From Prochlorococcus sp. AG-402-M23 (GTDB taxonomy: Bacteria > Cyanobacteriota > Cyanobacteriia > PCC-6307 > Cyanobiaceae): a stretch of 32,501 bases of DNA. The notes under the pieces were generated by a model. It ran no database searches and was not told the origin of the DNA. It was given only the letters and a program-made list of their open reading frames with translations. The position numbers were made by a program, and so were the translations under genes. Shown one piece after another: positions 18,033 to 26,665 of the stretch. The stretch is from the NCBI GenBank assembly GCA_003216575.1, contig QCIR01000016.1:1-32501 (forward strand), in the 5' to 3' direction. The first letter of the stretch is position 1; each line of letters opens with the position of its first letter.

Positions 18033-19145
18033 ATGTCACTAAATATTCACAATATTTCACCCTCAAAAGTCGTAAGGGGACAAGGAGCGTGGAAACAATC
18101 GATACAATCAATCTCTAGATTATGCAAAAGACCTTTAATAATTGGTAGAAGTATCTCGACAAAAAAAATAAGAAATAAATTTGAAAAAGATCTTATCTCT
18201 GAAAATATCCAAGCAATCTCTTTCGAGCTAGATCATGATTGTTGTGAGCAAGATATCCAAAATACATATAAATACGCAAAAAAATATAATTGTGATGGGA
18301 TTATTGCTGCAGGAGGTGGGAAAGTTCTTGATGCAGGAAAATTAATTGCTGAATTACTCGATATTAATTGCATTACAGTTCCTTTGAGCGCGTCCACCTG
18401 TGCTGGTTGGACTGCCTTATCAAATATTTATACTCCTGATGGAAAATTTATTAAGGACATAATTTTAAAAAAATGTCCTAACTTATTGATATTTGATCAC
18501 AACATTGTTCGAGCTGCCCCACCCAGGACTCTTGCTAGCGGGATGGCCGATGCTGTTGCGAAATGGTATGAGTCATCCTTAACAAGCATCACTAGCGAAG
18601 ACGGTTTTGTTCAACAAGCTGTTCAGATGGCTCGGGTTTTAAGAGATCAGTTATTTCTTAATGGCTTCAAGGCCTTCAAAAATCCACATGGCAATTCTTG
18701 GGAAACTGTTGCAGAAGGATGTGCTCTGACTGCTGGAATAATTGGAGGGCTAGGAGGTGCTAGATGCAGAACAGCTGCTGCGCATCCTATACATAATGGA
18801 TTAACTCAACTTGAATATAAAAACAAACCACTTCATGGGGAACTTGTTGGATTTGGCCTTCTAGTACAACTCTATTTACAAGAAAAAAATTCAAATAGTC
18901 AATTACCAAAACAAGCAAAATCACAACTTATAGCTTTTTTATTGCAATTAAATCTACCTATATCTATCGATTCTCTAAATTTAAAAGATTCAACACCAAA
19001 TGAACTAAATAAAGCATGCAAATTTGCATGCAAAGATAATTCAGATATTCATCAATTACCCTTTTCAATAAATGAGAAAGACCTTATAGAAGCAATTCAA
19101 AGTTATCAATCATTACCTACAAGATCTAATATAAGTCTTAAATAA
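18033..19145 (+). CDS. GldA-like metal-dependent alcohol/polyol dehydrogenase, substrate unknown
   Basis: This is a member of the iron/zinc-dependent dehydrogenase family close to glycerol dehydrogenase. Its 370 residues include the NAD-binding GIIAAGGGKVLDAGK (about 89-103), the nicotinamide-side VPLSASTCAGWTALS and the metal ligands Asp173 (GMADAVAKW), His251/His254 (AAAHPIHNGL) and His268 (LHGELVGFG). These sit at almost the same residue numbers as in glycerol dehydrogenase. The true substrate cannot be read from sequence; glycerol, another polyol or an aldehyde are possible. It lies 26 nt after clpC and 12 nt before the hydrolase gene. Confidence 0.85.
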   Translation: MSLNIHNISPSKVVRGQGAWKQSIQSISRLCKRPLIIGRSISTKKIRNKFEKDLISENIQAISFELDHDCCEQDIQNTYKYAKKYNCDGIIAAGGGKVLDAGKLIAELLDINCITVPLSASTCAGWTALSNIYTPDGKFIKDIILKKCPNLLIFDHNIVRAAPPRTLASGMADAVAKWYESSLTSITSEDGFVQQAVQMARVLRDQLFLNGFKAFKNPHGNSWETVAEGCALTAGIIGGLGGARCRTAAAHPIHNGLTQLEYKNKPLHGELVGFGLLVQLYLQEKNSNSQLPKQAKSQLIAFLLQLNLPISIDSLNLKDSTPNELNKACKFACKDNSDIHQLPFSINEKDLIEAIQSYQSLPTRSNISLK

Positions 19146-19157
19146 TATCTAATAACA

Positions 19158-20069
19158 TTGAATAAAAAAAAAAGTATTGACGTCAACTCAACCCAAAAAT
19201 CAAAGGCTTATATAAAAAATATAAAAGCCCACATTATTGATAAGCAAGCAAAGTTACTTTTTGACGATCTTAAATGGATAAAACTAGATGGGATATCAAA
19301 TGATGATTCAGACTTATTTCCATTAGTATTGACAGGAAAAGGAGAAAAGGTACTTCTCCTACATGGTTTTGATAGCTGCTTTCTTGAATATAGACGTCTA
19401 ACACCTTTTCTAAAAAAGAAAAATAAATTAATCATTCCAGATTTATATGGATTTGGATTTTGTCCTAGAAATAAGGGTAACAAATATGGATTTAAATATT
19501 TAATGAAACATTTAAATTCTGTTTTGGCATATTTCTCGAAGAATCAACCCATAGGAGTAATTGGCGCCTCAATGGGGGGTGCACTAGCCTTAGAACTAGC
19601 AAGACAAAACCCAAACAAGGTAAATAAGCTACTACTTTTATCACCAGCAGGGTTAGCAGACAAAAACCCAAAGATTCCATGGCCACTTAATCATTTGGGA
19701 GCTCTTTTCCTTAGTCAACCTTTTGTTCGCAGGGGATTATGTAAACAGGCATTCGCAGATCCAAGAAATAGCGTTGGCCCTGCAGAAGAACAAATCGCCT
19801 CCATACATTTAAAAGTTCCTGGTTGGCAATCGTCATTAGCAGCATTTGCGGCGGATGGGGGAGTCTCTGAATGTGGGCTCCCAAAACCAAGACAACCTCT
19901 AAAAATCATTTTAGGGAAACATGACAGAATTATTCCTGAGAATGAAAAGAAAGAAATTAACAAGACCTATCACTCAAACCTAGAAATAGCAACAAATTCA
20001 GGACATCTCCCACATTTGGAGGAGCCTAGATTAGTTTCAGAAGTATGGGAGAATTTTTTAACTAAATGA
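19158..20069 (+). CDS. Alpha/beta hydrolase, substrate unknown
   Basis: A 303-residue alpha/beta hydrolase. The oxyanion-hole strand is KVLLLHGF (64-71), the nucleophile elbow GASMGG has Ser138, the acid is Asp256 (GKHDRIIPE) and the histidine is His283 (NSGHLPHLEEP). The first ~35 residues are basic and variable. The start used is TTG at 19158; no in-frame ATG occurs before the conserved hydrolase sequence, so TTG is likely real. There is no signal peptide. It overlaps the next gene by 4 nt (ATGA), so the two are coupled. Cyanobacterial relatives act as esterases, lipases or dehalogenase-like enzymes, and I cannot choose between them. Confidence 0.85.
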   Translation: MNKKKSIDVNSTQKSKAYIKNIKAHIIDKQAKLLFDDLKWIKLDGISNDDSDLFPLVLTGKGEKVLLLHGFDSCFLEYRRLTPFLKKKNKLIIPDLYGFGFCPRNKGNKYGFKYLMKHLNSVLAYFSKNQPIGVIGASMGGALALELARQNPNKVNKLLLLSPAGLADKNPKIPWPLNHLGALFLSQPFVRRGLCKQAFADPRNSVGPAEEQIASIHLKVPGWQSSLAAFAADGGVSECGLPKPRQPLKIILGKHDRIIPENEKKEINKTYHSNLEIATNSGHLPHLEEPRLVSEVWENFLTK

Positions 20070-20698
20070 TAAATAAGCCAAATAATGAGAAAGGAGTTCT
20101 AACTAAATTATTAGAGCAAGGTGTAAGAATCATACTCAAGAAAGAGTGTAAAACGATTCGCAAAATTAAAATAGATATTATATCCAGTTCTACTCAAATC
20201 ATCAAAGGTGAAATACCAAAAATAAATATAATTGCTGAAGATATAAATTACAAAGATCTTTTGTTCGATCAATTTGAATTAGAAGCTAATCATCTAATAA
20301 TAAATTTTAGTTTAGCCAACAAAGCAATACAATTTAAAAACAAACCAATTGTAAAAATCAAGATTTCATTATCTCAAAGTTCGCTCAAATCACTTTTATT
20401 ATCTAACAATTGGGGGTGGATTGGGAGTATGATTAGCAAGAAAATATTCAACCAAGAAACACTAGAAGATATAAAAATAAGAAGTGATAAATTATTTATA
20501 AAAACTTCTAAAAAGGATATGGATGTTACCAAAGAAGAACAGATTAATATTAAAACAGAGAGAGGTAAAATGTATTTAGAAAATTACATAAACGACAAGA
20601 CAATTCAAATCCCGATTGAAGATAAAATATATATTGAAAATATAACTATAGAAAATAATTTACTCAATATTAATGCAAATTCATTTATTATTTTTTAA
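20066..20698 (+). CDS. DUF2993-like protein, probable lipid-binding (LmeA-like), function unknown
   Basis: This 210-residue protein has a beta-rich alternating pattern: [44 protein letters not shown] is the typical 'ISST-x(2)-L/I-x-G-x-I' pattern of the cyanobacterial DUF2993 family. Mycobacterial LmeA, a lipomannan elongation factor that binds phospholipid, belongs to the same family. There is no obvious signal peptide. The sequence is unusually rich in Ile, Lys and Asn. It is translationally coupled to the hydrolase and its stop overlaps the convergent cdsA by 4 nt. Membership is a recognition call; the lipid-binding role is inference. Confidence 0.72.
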   Translation: MINKPNNEKGVLTKLLEQGVRIILKKECKTIRKIKIDIISSSTQIIKGEIPKINIIAEDINYKDLLFDQFELEANHLIINFSLANKAIQFKNKPIVKIKISLSQSSLKSLLLSNNWGWIGSMISKKIFNQETLEDIKIRSDKLFIKTSKKDMDVTKEEQINIKTERGKMYLENYINDKTIQIPIEDKIYIENITIENNLLNINANSFIIF

Positions 20699-21591
20699 TT
20701 ATTGCAGGAACTAATTAATGGAGATAATAAAATTACTATATAGAATACAATTGCTGGAGTAAATAAATAACTATCTATTCTATCAAGAATCCCTCCATGA
20801 CCAGGTAAAAAATTACCTGAATCTTTTAATCCTGCATTCCTTTTAAGCATTGATTCTGTAAGGTCTCCGACCAAAGAAAATAATGCAACTAAAATGCCTA
20901 TAAAAATGCCTATAAAAATACCAAATTCCCATCTAAGTAGATATCCAAAAGAGGCACCTATTAATATAGAGAATAATAATCCACCAATGACACCTTCAAT
21001 AGTCTTAGAGGGTGAAATTGGAGACAATGAGTGATTGCCAAACTTCTTACCTACGAAATAAGAACCTATATCAAATCCAACGATCATAAAGCATGTAGAA
21101 AAAGTTATTAGCATTCCAAAAGTAATAGTCGATGACCAATCAGTGGGAATAAGGTTGACGTTATTTGTTAAATCAGTCTCTAAAAGATTTCTTAATTTAA
21201 TCCAATGACTTGGCAAGAAACCTAAATAAAATAATCCGAATATTGATGCTGCTACATCCGCAATGGAACCTGTAACAGGTTGCAGCAATAACCAACCACA
21301 TATAGCAGCACCAGACAGTGGTAGAATAGCATCTGATATTTCAATAGAGAGATATCCTCGAGAAGATAATTGCGTGAAGAAAAGTAATATTTGACAGGCT
21401 AATAATGTTGTCTTAGTAGCTGGTCTTATCCCAGTAAATTCTGCCATCCGAAAGAACTCTAAAAGAGCCAAATGAACAATTAAACTTATTGCAATAGAAA
21501 ACCACCAATTGCCAAGAGAGACTATTAAAAAGCCAAAAGCTCCAACCAAAATTCCACTTAATAATCTCTTTTTCGAAACAGCTAAAAACAT
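20695..21591 (-). CDS. cdsA: Phosphatidate cytidylyltransferase (CDP-diacylglycerol synthase)
   Basis: This integral membrane enzyme makes CDP-diacylglycerol from phosphatidate and CTP, needed for phosphatidylglycerol, which photosystems require. Its 298 residues contain about eight hydrophobic helices. The C-terminal family signature is complete: KTIEGVIGG, then [18 protein letters not shown] and [17 protein letters not shown], with the acidic residues that bind metal. Its 3' end overlaps the convergent DUF2993-like gene by 4 nt. The decarboxylase gene lies 98 nt upstream on the same strand. Confidence 0.95.
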   Translation of the reverse strand: MFLAVSKKRLLSGILVGAFGFLIVSLGNWWFSIAISLIVHLALLEFFRMAEFTGIRPATKTTLLACQILLFFTQLSSRGYLSIEISDAILPLSGAAICGWLLLQPVTGSIADVAASIFGLFYLGFLPSHWIKLRNLLETDLTNNVNLIPTDWSSTITFGMLITFSTCFMIVGFDIGSYFVGKKFGNHSLSPISPSKTIEGVIGGLLFSILIGASFGYLLRWEFGIFIGIFIGILVALFSLVGDLTESMLKRNAGLKDSGNFLPGHGGILDRIDSYLFTPAIVFYIVILLSPLISSCNN

Positions 21592-21689
21592 TAAATTATA
21601 TGGGAAAATATAGCTTTCTTTTATAAATCATACTTAAAAGGGGTTATTAATAATAAATTTCATTATAGCTGATAAGTAGATAATATTAA

Positions 21690-23084
21690 TCAAGAAATAA
21701 CTCTTACAAAATCAGATATTTGTTCTGGCCAGAAGCATTTTTGCTCTATCAACCAATGGACCCGAGCTTCATCCAAAATCTCACCTGGAATCAATAAAGG
21801 TATTCCAGGAGGATAAGGGCAAACCATGTCAACAGAAATTCTTCCAATGGCATCCAGCAAATTTACTTTCTCAAAATCCGATCCCCAGAAGTATGAATAT
21901 GGCTTGTATGGCTTAGAAACTATCCTGAAAGGTGGTCTTTTAAAAAAACAAGATTTTTGTTGGCCAATAGAAGAAAGGATTTCATTCCAACTTCTTACAA
22001 ATTTTTTACCTAATCTCTTGTGAGAAGAGAAACCAAGGCAAAAAGTTAGCGTTCCTGGCTCAGCCAATTCACCAATTATCCTTTTTTTTATAAACCTTTT
22101 ATCAACTTCAATACCACTCAAGCCGAATTTTGATGTATGGAGAATGATTTTTAAAGGATCACTATTTTTTAAAAGAGGAACTTCTTTATTAATCAAAAAA
22201 TCTTTTAACAACTCAGCTTCTTCTATACGAGATTTCAATTTCTTTAGACCTTTAGATTCAAAAAGTTCCTTGATTGAACTTTCACAAGAGGCTAATAACA
22301 AAGAACTAGGGCTTGAAGTTTGAAGCAAATCAATACTTCTCGCGATTTTAAATGGATCAACCTTGTCACCTTGAGACCATAAAACTGCAGATTGAACTAA
22401 TCCTGGCGCAGATTTATGTAGAGAGTGAACAACCAGATCGGCTCCAAAAGATATAGCTGACTTAGGCAAATCTGGGCTTATTTGACTTATTAAGTAAGCA
22501 CCATGTGCCTCATCAACCAACACAGGCAATGAATGTGAATGGATCTCCTTAATTAGGGGTTCCATATCTGCAGAATAACCTTGATATGTTGGGTTAACTA
22601 AAACCACCGCCGCGATATCCTCTTGAAGTTCTTTTGCCTGCTTGAAAACCCTCTGAAGCCATTTCCTATCAAAGATAGAAGCATGACCTCGATCAGTTAA
22701 ATATGGAACATCAAAAAGTAATGGAATTACGCCTCCAAATAAGCATGCTTGAATACAACTTTTATGTATGTTCCTGGGCATGAGAACAGCTTGACCAGGA
22801 CGAGCCAGAGCAAGAATTGAACTTTGAAGTAAACCCGTCGCACCATTAACTCCATACCAACATCTATCAACCCCCATTGCAGAGGCAGAGGACCTTTGAC
22901 TTTCTGCTATCGCCCCTTCACTAATCAACGGACCGCCAATCTCAAAGAGCTCAGGCAAATCCCAAATACCTGGTTTTAGTTTAAGTAGCTTTCTTATCTT
23001 TTTAGGGAGAGTTTTTCCTCTCCCATGGGCTGGCAAGAAAAGATTTTCGCTTCTATCAGCGGAAAGCAAATTTAAAAGCCCCAT
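21690..23084 (-). CDS. PLP-dependent Orn/Lys/Arg decarboxylase family protein, short form
   Basis: This is a fold-type I PLP decarboxylase of the Orn/Lys/Arg family. Key residues, numbered from the longest possible start at 23141, are Asp210 and His213 in DEAHGAYL and the PLP lysine Lys243 in VVHSLHKSAPGL. The opening FLPAHGRGK and GVNGATGLLQSS regions also fit. From ATG 23084 it is 464 residues, much shorter than E. coli LdcC or SpeF (over 700), and it lacks their N-terminal wing domain, like Bacillus SpeA-type enzymes. The longer start adds 19 hydrophobic residues that do not look like family sequence. The substrate (arginine, lysine or ornithine) is not decidable. It diverges from the UbiB-like gene. 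Confidence 0.88.
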   Translation of the reverse strand: MGLLNLLSADRSENLFLPAHGRGKTLPKKIRKLLKLKPGIWDLPELFEIGGPLISEGAIAESQRSSASAMGVDRCWYGVNGATGLLQSSILALARPGQAVLMPRNIHKSCIQACLFGGVIPLLFDVPYLTDRGHASIFDRKWLQRVFKQAKELQEDIAAVVLVNPTYQGYSADMEPLIKEIHSHSLPVLVDEAHGAYLISQISPDLPKSAISFGADLVVHSLHKSAPGLVQSAVLWSQGDKVDPFKIARSIDLLQTSSPSSLLLASCESSIKELFESKGLKKLKSRIEEAELLKDFLINKEVPLLKNSDPLKIILHTSKFGLSGIEVDKRFIKKRIIGELAEPGTLTFCLGFSSHKRLGKKFVRSWNEILSSIGQQKSCFFKRPPFRIVSKPYKPYSYFWGSDFEKVNLLDAIGRISVDMVCPYPPGIPLLIPGEILDEARVHWLIEQKCFWPEQISDFVRVIS

Positions 23085-23185
23085 TGAAGAACAAGGATTA
23101 CTTAAAATCAATGTAGTTAAATTAATCAGTAAGCAAATCAAAAGAACTTTCTAGAGGATTAGCTAAAAGAACTTATGATGGGTTT

Positions 23186-24832
23186 ATGAACTACGATTAC
23201 AAAAGAGATTTAATTTGGTTAATTTCAAGGCCATGGATATTGGTGCCAAGATTTATTCAGATAGTTGGTGCAATTTCACTACTTTTAGCAAGACTTATTT
23301 TTCAAGGTTCAAGCAATGACGAAAAGACTCAGAAGAATCTAGCTAAATTTCTACTTAAGACACTTATTGGTCTGGGACCCTGTTTTATAAAAGTAGGTCA
23401 AGCACTTTCAACTAGGCCAGATCTAATAAGAAAAGATTGGCTAGAAGAGTTAACAAATTTACAAGACAACTTACCATCATTTTCTCACGAAAAAGCACTA
23501 GAAATTATCGAAAGTGAGTTAGGGAGCCCCGTGAATGAACTTTTTGAAGAATTTCCATCAAAACCCATAGCCTCAGCTAGTCTTGGACAAGTATATAAAG
23601 CAAAGTTAACTAGGAATTATTGGGTAGCAGTAAAAGTTCAGAGGCCTCTTCTAATTTTCAATATTAGAAGAGACATTGTAATCATAAAAATACTTGGTGT
23701 TCTTAGTGCGCCTATACTTCCATTGAATCTTGGGTTTGGATTGGGTGAAATAATAGATGAATTTGGAAGAAGTTTATTTGATGAAGTTGATTATAAGAAA
23801 GAAGCCAAAAATGCTGAAAAATTTTCTACACTCTTCCAAGATAATAAGTCAGTAACGATCCCAAAAGTAGAAAGACATTTGTCCTCTGTAAAGGTATTAA
23901 CTACAAGCTGGATTGATGGTACAAAATTAAAAGATAGAAATGAGTTAATTATAAATAATGTAAATCCATCAAAAATTATTAGAACTGGTGTCATAAGTGG
24001 AATACAGCAATTATTAGAATTCGGATATTTTCATGCAGATCCTCATCCTGGAAATATGTTCGCTCTTGAAGGGCACAATGGTGACTTAGGAAATATAGCC
24101 TACGTTGATTTTGGGATGATGGACTCAATTTCAGAGGAGGATAGATTAACTCTTACTGGTGCAATTGTTCACTTGATCAATAATGATTTTTATGCAGTAG
24201 CTAAAGATTTTCAACAATTGGGTTTTTTAAATAAAGAACAAGACCTTCAACCTTTAATACCTGTCTTAAAGGAAGTTCTTGGAAGTGCAATTGGTAAAGA
24301 TGTTGCATCTTTTAATTTTAAAGAAATTACCAATAAATTCTCCGAATTAATGTTTGATTACCCCTTTAGAGTTCCCGCTCGATTTGCCTTGATTATCAGA
24401 GCAGTAATCAGCCAAGAAGGACTTGCACTTCGCTTAGATCCTGATTTTAAAATTATAGACTTAGCCTATCCTTATGTAGCAAAAAGATTACTTACTTCAG
24501 ATACAAACGAGATGATAAACATATTGTTAGATGTTATATTTGATCAAAATGGTCATATAAGAGTTGAGAGAATAGAAAACTTATTTGATGTGCTAGTTCA
24601 AGACTCAACAACACCTGCAAAAGAATTAATTCCTGTAGCAGGTGCAGGGCTCAAGCTTTTAACAAGCTCTAAAGGCTCACTTATAAGGAAGAACTTATTA
24701 ATGAGTATTATCAAAGATGAAAGAATAGATACAAAAGATATGAAGCAATTAATAAAACTAGTAAGGAAAACATTCAATCCTATAAAAATGGCTACAGGTC
24801 TAACAAAACAAAACAAAACACAAGTTGTGTAG
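23186..24832 (+). CDS. ABC1/UbiB-family atypical kinase
   Basis: This 548-residue ADCK/UbiB family protein is associated with prenylquinone metabolism in bacteria, mitochondria and plastids. Visible features are the KxGQ signature GPCFIKVGQALSTRPDLI (about 66-83), the Ala-rich nucleotide loop IASASLGQVYKA, the kinase lysine in VAVKVQRP, EVDYKKEAKNAEKF, the catalytic-loop HADPHPGNMF and the DFG-like YVDFGMM. Hydrophobic stretches near the N-terminus suggest membrane association. Cyanobacteria carry several paralogues, so a role in plastoquinone or tocopherol metabolism is only inferred. A small membrane protein gene follows 49 nt later. Confidence 0.92.
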   Translation: MNYDYKRDLIWLISRPWILVPRFIQIVGAISLLLARLIFQGSSNDEKTQKNLAKFLLKTLIGLGPCFIKVGQALSTRPDLIRKDWLEELTNLQDNLPSFSHEKALEIIESELGSPVNELFEEFPSKPIASASLGQVYKAKLTRNYWVAVKVQRPLLIFNIRRDIVIIKILGVLSAPILPLNLGFGLGEIIDEFGRSLFDEVDYKKEAKNAEKFSTLFQDNKSVTIPKVERHLSSVKVLTTSWIDGTKLKDRNELIINNVNPSKIIRTGVISGIQQLLEFGYFHADPHPGNMFALEGHNGDLGNIAYVDFGMMDSISEEDRLTLTGAIVHLINNDFYAVAKDFQQLGFLNKEQDLQPLIPVLKEVLGSAIGKDVASFNFKEITNKFSELMFDYPFRVPARFALIIRAVISQEGLALRLDPDFKIIDLAYPYVAKRLLTSDTNEMINILLDVIFDQNGHIRVERIENLFDVLVQDSTTPAKELIPVAGAGLKLLTSSKGSLIRKNLLMSIIKDERIDTKDMKQLIKLVRKTFNPIKMATGLTKQNKTQVV

Positions 24833-24881
24833 ATGTTTTTGATAAAATATAATAATACAAGATTTAATAAGATTTAAAAAC

Positions 24882-25331
24882 ATGCTAAATAGCAATATCC
24901 AAAATATAATCACTTTTATTACCGTTAGTATAGATAATACAAATATAGATGAGTTTATTTCTGATTATCAACAAATAAAGCCAATTCAAGATCCTATTTT
25001 TTGGCTTTCTTGTGGTGCATTTATTTGTCTAATGTCTGGATTAATATTTGCCGATTTAATGAAATCAAAAATAAATAAATTGGCAAATAAAAAGATATCA
25101 CCTATACCACTAGAGAACCCTAGAACAATATCAAGTTGGTTTTCATTCTTCACAGGCCTAACAATTATTTTCGTAAGCGCCTTGAGCATCATAAATTTTT
25201 CAATTATTAAATCTCTCATATTTGCTTCAATAATCTCAATACTTTTTGGGATAAGCATGTGGAAAGCCATTAAAGATTTATTAATACAAGTAGAAGCTGG
25301 AACAGTTAAAGAAATAGATGAATTTTTCTAA
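24882..25331 (+). CDS. Small three-helix membrane protein, function unknown
   Basis: This 149-residue protein has a polar N-terminal ~40 residues and three predicted membrane helices: about 42-60 (FWLSCGAFICLMSGLIFADL), 86-105 (SWFSFFTGLTIIFVSALSI) and 108-128. A short basic linker separates the first two, and an acidic amphipathic tail ends EAGTVKEIDEFF. I do not recognise a named domain. It starts at ATG 24882, 49 nt after the UbiB-like gene and 69 nt before the pseudouridine synthase. It may act with the UbiB-like kinase at the membrane, but position is the only support. Confidence 0.75.
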   Translation: MLNSNIQNIITFITVSIDNTNIDEFISDYQQIKPIQDPIFWLSCGAFICLMSGLIFADLMKSKINKLANKKISPIPLENPRTISSWFSFFTGLTIIFVSALSIINFSIIKSLIFASIISILFGISMWKAIKDLLIQVEAGTVKEIDEFF

Positions 25332-25400
25332 AAAAAATAGAGTTTATCTTATGCATCTTCAAATCATTCTAAAATATGTATTAATGTATAATCTAAAATA

Positions 25401-26114
25401 ATGGCACTTAATAGACTACAGAAAATAATATCTGACTCAGGTCTTTTATCAAGACGGAAAGCTGACTTACTAATAAAACAGGGCAGAGTAACATTAAATG
25501 GAAGGAAAGCTATTCTTGGAGAGAAAGCCAATCCCATCTCTGATAATATTTTAGTTGATGGGAGAGATTTACCTAAGAAACTAAATCATAAAGTTTTTCT
25601 ATTAAATAAACCTTATGGAATAATATCTAGCTGCCAAGACAATCATGGAAGGAAAACAATTTTAAGTTTAATTCCATCACACTTACGTAGTGGCTTGCAT
25701 CCTATCGGAAGGTTAGATTCTGATAGCAGAGGAGCCATTTTATTAACCAATAATGGAGACTTAACGCTAAGACTTACACATCCCAAGTACTCCCACAAAA
25801 AAACTTACCTGGTTTGGGTATGTGGTTATCCGAGTAAATTAAAATTAGATAATTGGAGGAGAGGAGTTTTACTTGATGGCAAGATGACAATACCCGCGAG
25901 AATAGAAGTTTTGAATAAAGTTAATAGAAAGACTCTTCTTAAAGTGATTATAAAAGAAGGGCGCAATCGCCAAATTAGGAGAATAGCAACTCTCATTGGA
26001 CATCCAGTTCATGATTTGCAAAGAATATCGATCTCAAGCATTAACTTAAATGGACTACAAGAAGGAAAATGGCGAGAGCTAAAGACAAAGGAATGGATTT
26101 CAATTATTAATTAA
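25401..26114 (+). CDS. Pseudouridine synthase, RsuA/RluB/RluE/RluF family
   Basis: This rRNA pseudouridine synthase has 237 residues. An N-terminal S4 RNA-binding domain (about 2-60, LQKIISDSGLLSRRKADLLI) precedes the catalytic domain. The active-site motif GRLDSDSRGAILLTNNG contains catalytic Asp106. KKTYLVWV and the late EGRNRQIRRIATLIGHPV are family hallmarks. RluB-type enzymes modify 23S rRNA and RsuA modifies 16S rRNA; I cannot assign which from this sequence. A membrane HTH protein gene follows 15 nt later on the same strand. Confidence 0.92.
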   Translation: MALNRLQKIISDSGLLSRRKADLLIKQGRVTLNGRKAILGEKANPISDNILVDGRDLPKKLNHKVFLLNKPYGIISSCQDNHGRKTILSLIPSHLRSGLHPIGRLDSDSRGAILLTNNGDLTLRLTHPKYSHKKTYLVWVCGYPSKLKLDNWRRGVLLDGKMTIPARIEVLNKVNRKTLLKVIIKEGRNRQIRRIATLIGHPVHDLQRISISSINLNGLQEGKWRELKTKEWISIIN

Positions 26115-26129
26115 AAATATTTATATTTT

Positions 26130-26663
26130 ATGGCTTTAAATTTTTCTTTTAAAAAATCCTCACCAAGATTATCAGACCAACAAGATGAAATTATTTTTGA
26201 TGAGAAATTTTCTGAAGCAATTAATTTATTTAAAACTCAAATAAAGAAAGAAGAAATCTCATTGGAGCAGTTATCAAAGGAGACAAAAATCTCAAGAAAT
26301 GTTCTAATAGCAATTGAAAATGGATGGAAAAACTATTTACCCGAAACAACTTACTTAATTTCAATGATAAAGAGTCTTGAGAATAGGCTCAATTTAGATA
26401 GAGGTAGTTTAGATGGTTTATTAGAACGAAAAGGTAGTGTTAATAATATTCCTAGATTTAAATTTAATTTTATAAATATAGACTTTATAAATAGCTGGAT
26501 TGGAAGCTTATTTTATATTATTTTTATGCTTTCATCGATATTAGCTCTTAATAGTCAACAAAGATACCTTATAAAAATAAATAGTGTTTCGACTGAACCC
26601 ATAATTATAGAAAGTACTGTAATAAATAATGAGAGTATAATTGATAATCAAAAAGAAAAATAA
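26130..26663 (+). CDS. Membrane-anchored helix-turn-helix protein, RodZ-like
   Basis: This 177-residue protein has a Cro/C1-type HTH (about 30-80: ISLEQLSKETKISRNVLIAIENGW) in the pattern seen in RodZ, which uses it to bind MreB rather than DNA. A single membrane helix follows (about 125-142, IGSLFYIIFMLSSILAL), then a short ~35-residue tail outside. Full RodZ proteins have a larger periplasmic beta domain, missing here. It may be a reduced RodZ or simply a membrane regulator. Its stop is 2 nt from the convergent malQ stop. The RodZ resemblance is by domain order only. Confidence 0.75.
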   Translation: MALNFSFKKSSPRLSDQQDEIIFDEKFSEAINLFKTQIKKEEISLEQLSKETKISRNVLIAIENGWKNYLPETTYLISMIKSLENRLNLDRGSLDGLLERKGSVNNIPRFKFNFINIDFINSWIGSLFYIIFMLSSILALNSQQRYLIKINSVSTEPIIIESTVINNESIIDNQKEK

Positions 26664-26665
26664 TT

